From assembly GCA_021203425.1 (NCBI GenBank), contig JAJQBF010000197.1, positions 1-7,686 on the forward strand: DNA of 7,686 nt, written 5' to 3'. Positions 6,608 to 7,686 of the stretch are shown here, piece after piece (position 1 is the stretch's first letter; each line of letters starts with the position of its first letter). The notes under the pieces are model-generated. The model saw only the letters and a list, made by a program, of their open reading frames with translations, was not told the DNA's origin and ran no database searches. The position numbers and the translations under genes were made by a program. Source of the stretch: Clostridiales bacterium (GTDB taxonomy: Bacteria > Bacillota > Clostridia > Lachnospirales > CAG-274).

Positions 6608-6864
6608 GTGGTTATATACAAAAGTCGATTTGGTTACAACTGCGACGTGTTTTTCCCGCCCAAATATAATTAAAAACGAAGGGAAAACACGCCGTGAGTT
6701 GCCGAGCCGTCGACCCTTCCACCGCTGTGATATGCAGACCTGTACTTATCGACATAAATTTATGTTTATGGTACCGCAGTATATCGGTTTCCGACAGCAG
6801 TCCCCCTCCTCCTCTGGGGAGGCTAAGTAACCTTGTCTTTTGCTGAGTCTCGTATATAGTCATT
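6608..6864 (-). ncRNA. Structured RNA candidate between purC and purF
   Basis: About 257 bases with no convincing protein gene. Three minus-strand segments near the 5' end pair with three near the 3' end in nested order: TATATAC (6858-6852) with 6619-6613, CAAAAG (6842-6837) with 6624-6619 and GGTTAC (6832-6827) with 6637-6632. Inside are ACTGCTGT (6801-6794) with ACAGCGGT (6728-6721); CGGCGTGTTTTCCC (6694-6681) with 6657-6643, which has one bulged A and a 23-base loop; CAACT (6701-6697) with AGTTG (6641-6637); a C/G-rich hairpin at 6801-6822; and the palindrome at 6752-6765. One pair in each of the first two interior stems is G-U on the minus strand but A-C on the plus strand, so the RNA is probably read with the operon. 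The segment is richer in G+C than the other spacers. I do not recognise the family. It could be a regulatory element, a processed RNA or a non-coding mobile element. Confidence 0.55.
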
Positions 6865-6873
6865 TTAATTATT
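6865..6873. repeat. Left copy (purC side) of the 9-bp direct repeat
   Basis: TTAATTATT on the plus strand, identical to 6599-6607. It overlaps the purC stop codon (6871-6869), so if it is a target duplication the insertion left purC intact. Confidence 0.35.
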
Positions 6874-7585
6874 TGTAAAAATCATTAAGTCTGCCCCAAA
6901 CCTCAAAATAAACATCTGAAAATTCGCCTAAGTCAAAACGGAAACGGTCCTTGTCAAGTTTCTTGTTTGTTTCGGCGTCCCAAAGACGGCAGGTATCGGG
7001 GGAGATTTCGTCAGCAAGAACTATTTCGCCGTCGGCTGTCTTGCCTACTTCAATCTTAAAGTCGATTATTTTAATTCCTATATTTAAGAAAATTTTCTTA
7101 AGGCTTTCATTTACCTTATAAGCTAATTTGCTTATTTCTTCAACCTCTTCCTCTGTGGCAAGACCGATGGCAAGAAGCTGAGATGTGTTTATCATAGGGT
7201 CGCCCAAATCATCATTTTTATAGGAAAACTCAAGAGTGGGATTTTTAAGGGCAGTTCCTTCGGGAACACCGAACCTCTTTGAAAATGAACCTGCGGCAAC
7301 GTTTCTTATAATAACCTCAAGGGGTATAATTTCACACTTTTTAACAAGAGTTTCTCTTTTGTTAAGCTCTTCAACAAGGTGGGTTTTGATGCCGTCCTTT
7401 TCAAGAAGGCGGAATATAAAATTAGCCATCTGGTTGTTGATTTCGCCCTTGCCCTCAAATGAACCCTTTTTAAGACCGTTGAAAGCCGTTGCATCGTCCT
7501 TATATTCAAAAATACAAAGTGTAGGGTCATCGGGTGTATATACTTTTTTAGCTTTTCCTGTATAAAGCAGTTCTTTCTTTTCCAT
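6869..7585 (-). CDS. purC: Phosphoribosylaminoimidazole-succinocarboxamide synthase (SAICAR synthetase)
   Basis: The 238-residue enzyme uses ATP to join aspartate to CAIR, giving SAICAR, the substrate of PurB further down the operon. The N-terminal LLYTGKAKKVY (6-16) is the nucleotide-binding start typical of PurC. LEVIIRNVAAGSFSKRFG (89-106) is the first family signature, IIDFKIEVG (173-181) the second and ADEISPDTCRLWD (191-203) the metal/substrate segment. Length matches the 240-residue bacterial form with no fusion to PurE. The ATG at 7585 follows AAAGGTG at about ten bases. It is the first gene of the operon seen here; genes further upstream may lie outside the window. Confidence 0.97.
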   Translation of the reverse strand: MEKKELLYTGKAKKVYTPDDPTLCIFEYKDDATAFNGLKKGSFEGKGEINNQMANFIFRLLEKDGIKTHLVEELNKRETLVKKCEIIPLEVIIRNVAAGSFSKRFGVPEGTALKNPTLEFSYKNDDLGDPMINTSQLLAIGLATEEEVEEISKLAYKVNESLKKIFLNIGIKIIDFKIEVGKTADGEIVLADEISPDTCRLWDAETNKKLDKDRFRFDLGEFSDVYFEVWGRLNDFYK

Positions 7586-7616
7586 TATAATAACACACCT
7601 TTCATAAATATATTGC

Positions 7617-7635
7617 TGCCGTTAATTAATCGGCA
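7617..7635. promoter_or_regulatory. Dyad in the purC leader
   Basis: TGCCG-N9-CGGCA with an AT-only centre (TTAATTAAT) lies 32-50 bases before the purC ATG. It could be an operator half-pair or a small leader hairpin. It does not resemble the B. subtilis PurBox (core CCGAAC), and I see no purine riboswitch core in the visible 101 bases. Confidence 0.3.
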
Positions 7636-7657
7636 TTTTATAATTGAGTTCATAAAC

Positions 7658-7681
7658 ATACAGTTTGATTATATACTGTAT
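7658..7681. promoter_or_regulatory. 24-bp dyad over a possible -10 box upstream of purC
   Basis: ATACAGT and ACTGTAT form perfect 7-bp arms around ten bases. The centre falls in TATAAT on the minus strand (7673-7668), a possible -10 box whose -35 would lie beyond the window edge. A repressor on the dyad would cover the promoter. The promoter cannot be confirmed without the upstream sequence. Confidence 0.35.
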
Positions 7682-7686
7682 AAGCT

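Noticed and set aside
6771..6780. GGTACCGCAG on the plus strand, similar to the T-box core GGTACCGCG
   Set aside because: No T-box stem I or terminator pair, and no plus-strand gene follows; GGTACC is a palindrome that arises easily by chance.
6612..6863. 83-codon open frame on the minus strand between purC and purF
   Set aside because: No ribosome site before its ATG, the peptide is of mixed and unlikely composition, and the same bases form nested RNA helices that explain them better.
7236..7565. 109-codon plus-strand frame opposite purC
   Set aside because: Antisense shadow; purC is unambiguous in the other strand.
7586..7686. Guanine/PRPP riboswitch or PurBox before purC
   Set aside because: The visible 101 bases contain neither a purine aptamer core nor a CCGAAC-type PurBox; one may lie outside the window.

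Overview
The window looks like a low-GC Firmicute, probably a gut-type Clostridia member. All genes lie on the minus strand, spacers are very AT-rich, Shine-Dalgarno sites are strong (GGAGG/AGGAG), PurF carries the processed N-terminal Cys plus Fe-S cysteines of the Bacillus/Clostridium type, and the aldo/keto reductase and flavodoxin are of types common in Clostridia. The organism assignment is inferred from protein character, not from a marker gene.

Reading in the direction of transcription (right to left), 7686-7586 is a leader with a possible -10 box and two small dyads. It is followed by purC (SAICAR synthase), a 318-bp spacer that appears to encode a structured RNA, purF (amidophosphoribosyltransferase), purB (adenylosuccinate lyase, overlapping purF by 4 bases), purA (adenylosuccinate synthetase) and a 129-aa hotdog thioesterase related to FlK. 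These form one tight operon. PurF makes the first committed step from PRPP, PurC makes SAICAR, PurB releases fumarate from SAICAR and from adenylosuccinate, and PurA makes adenylosuccinate from IMP. The set therefore covers pathway entry, the succinyl-transfer steps and the AMP branch, while purM/N/H/D and the GMP branch are not in view. The thioesterase has no obvious purine role.

The operon ends at a 17-bp hairpin without a U-tract (1968-2006). The next 300 bases hold a doubtful 40-codon ORF and then a good sigma-A promoter (1749-1776) for a second transcript: an aldo/keto reductase followed 41 bases later by a Flavodoxin_4-type gene. The flavodoxin gene is split by a one-base shift in a homopolymer. 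A hairpin at 88-128 probably terminates this transcript.

The least ordinary part is 6608-6864 between purC and purF. Its ends pair over three helices, interior stems nest inside, and two interior pairs that are G-U on the minus strand would be A-C mismatches on the plus strand. It is flanked by a 9-bp direct repeat. I read it as a structured RNA, possibly carried by or derived from a small mobile element. I could not match it to a known RNA family from memory.
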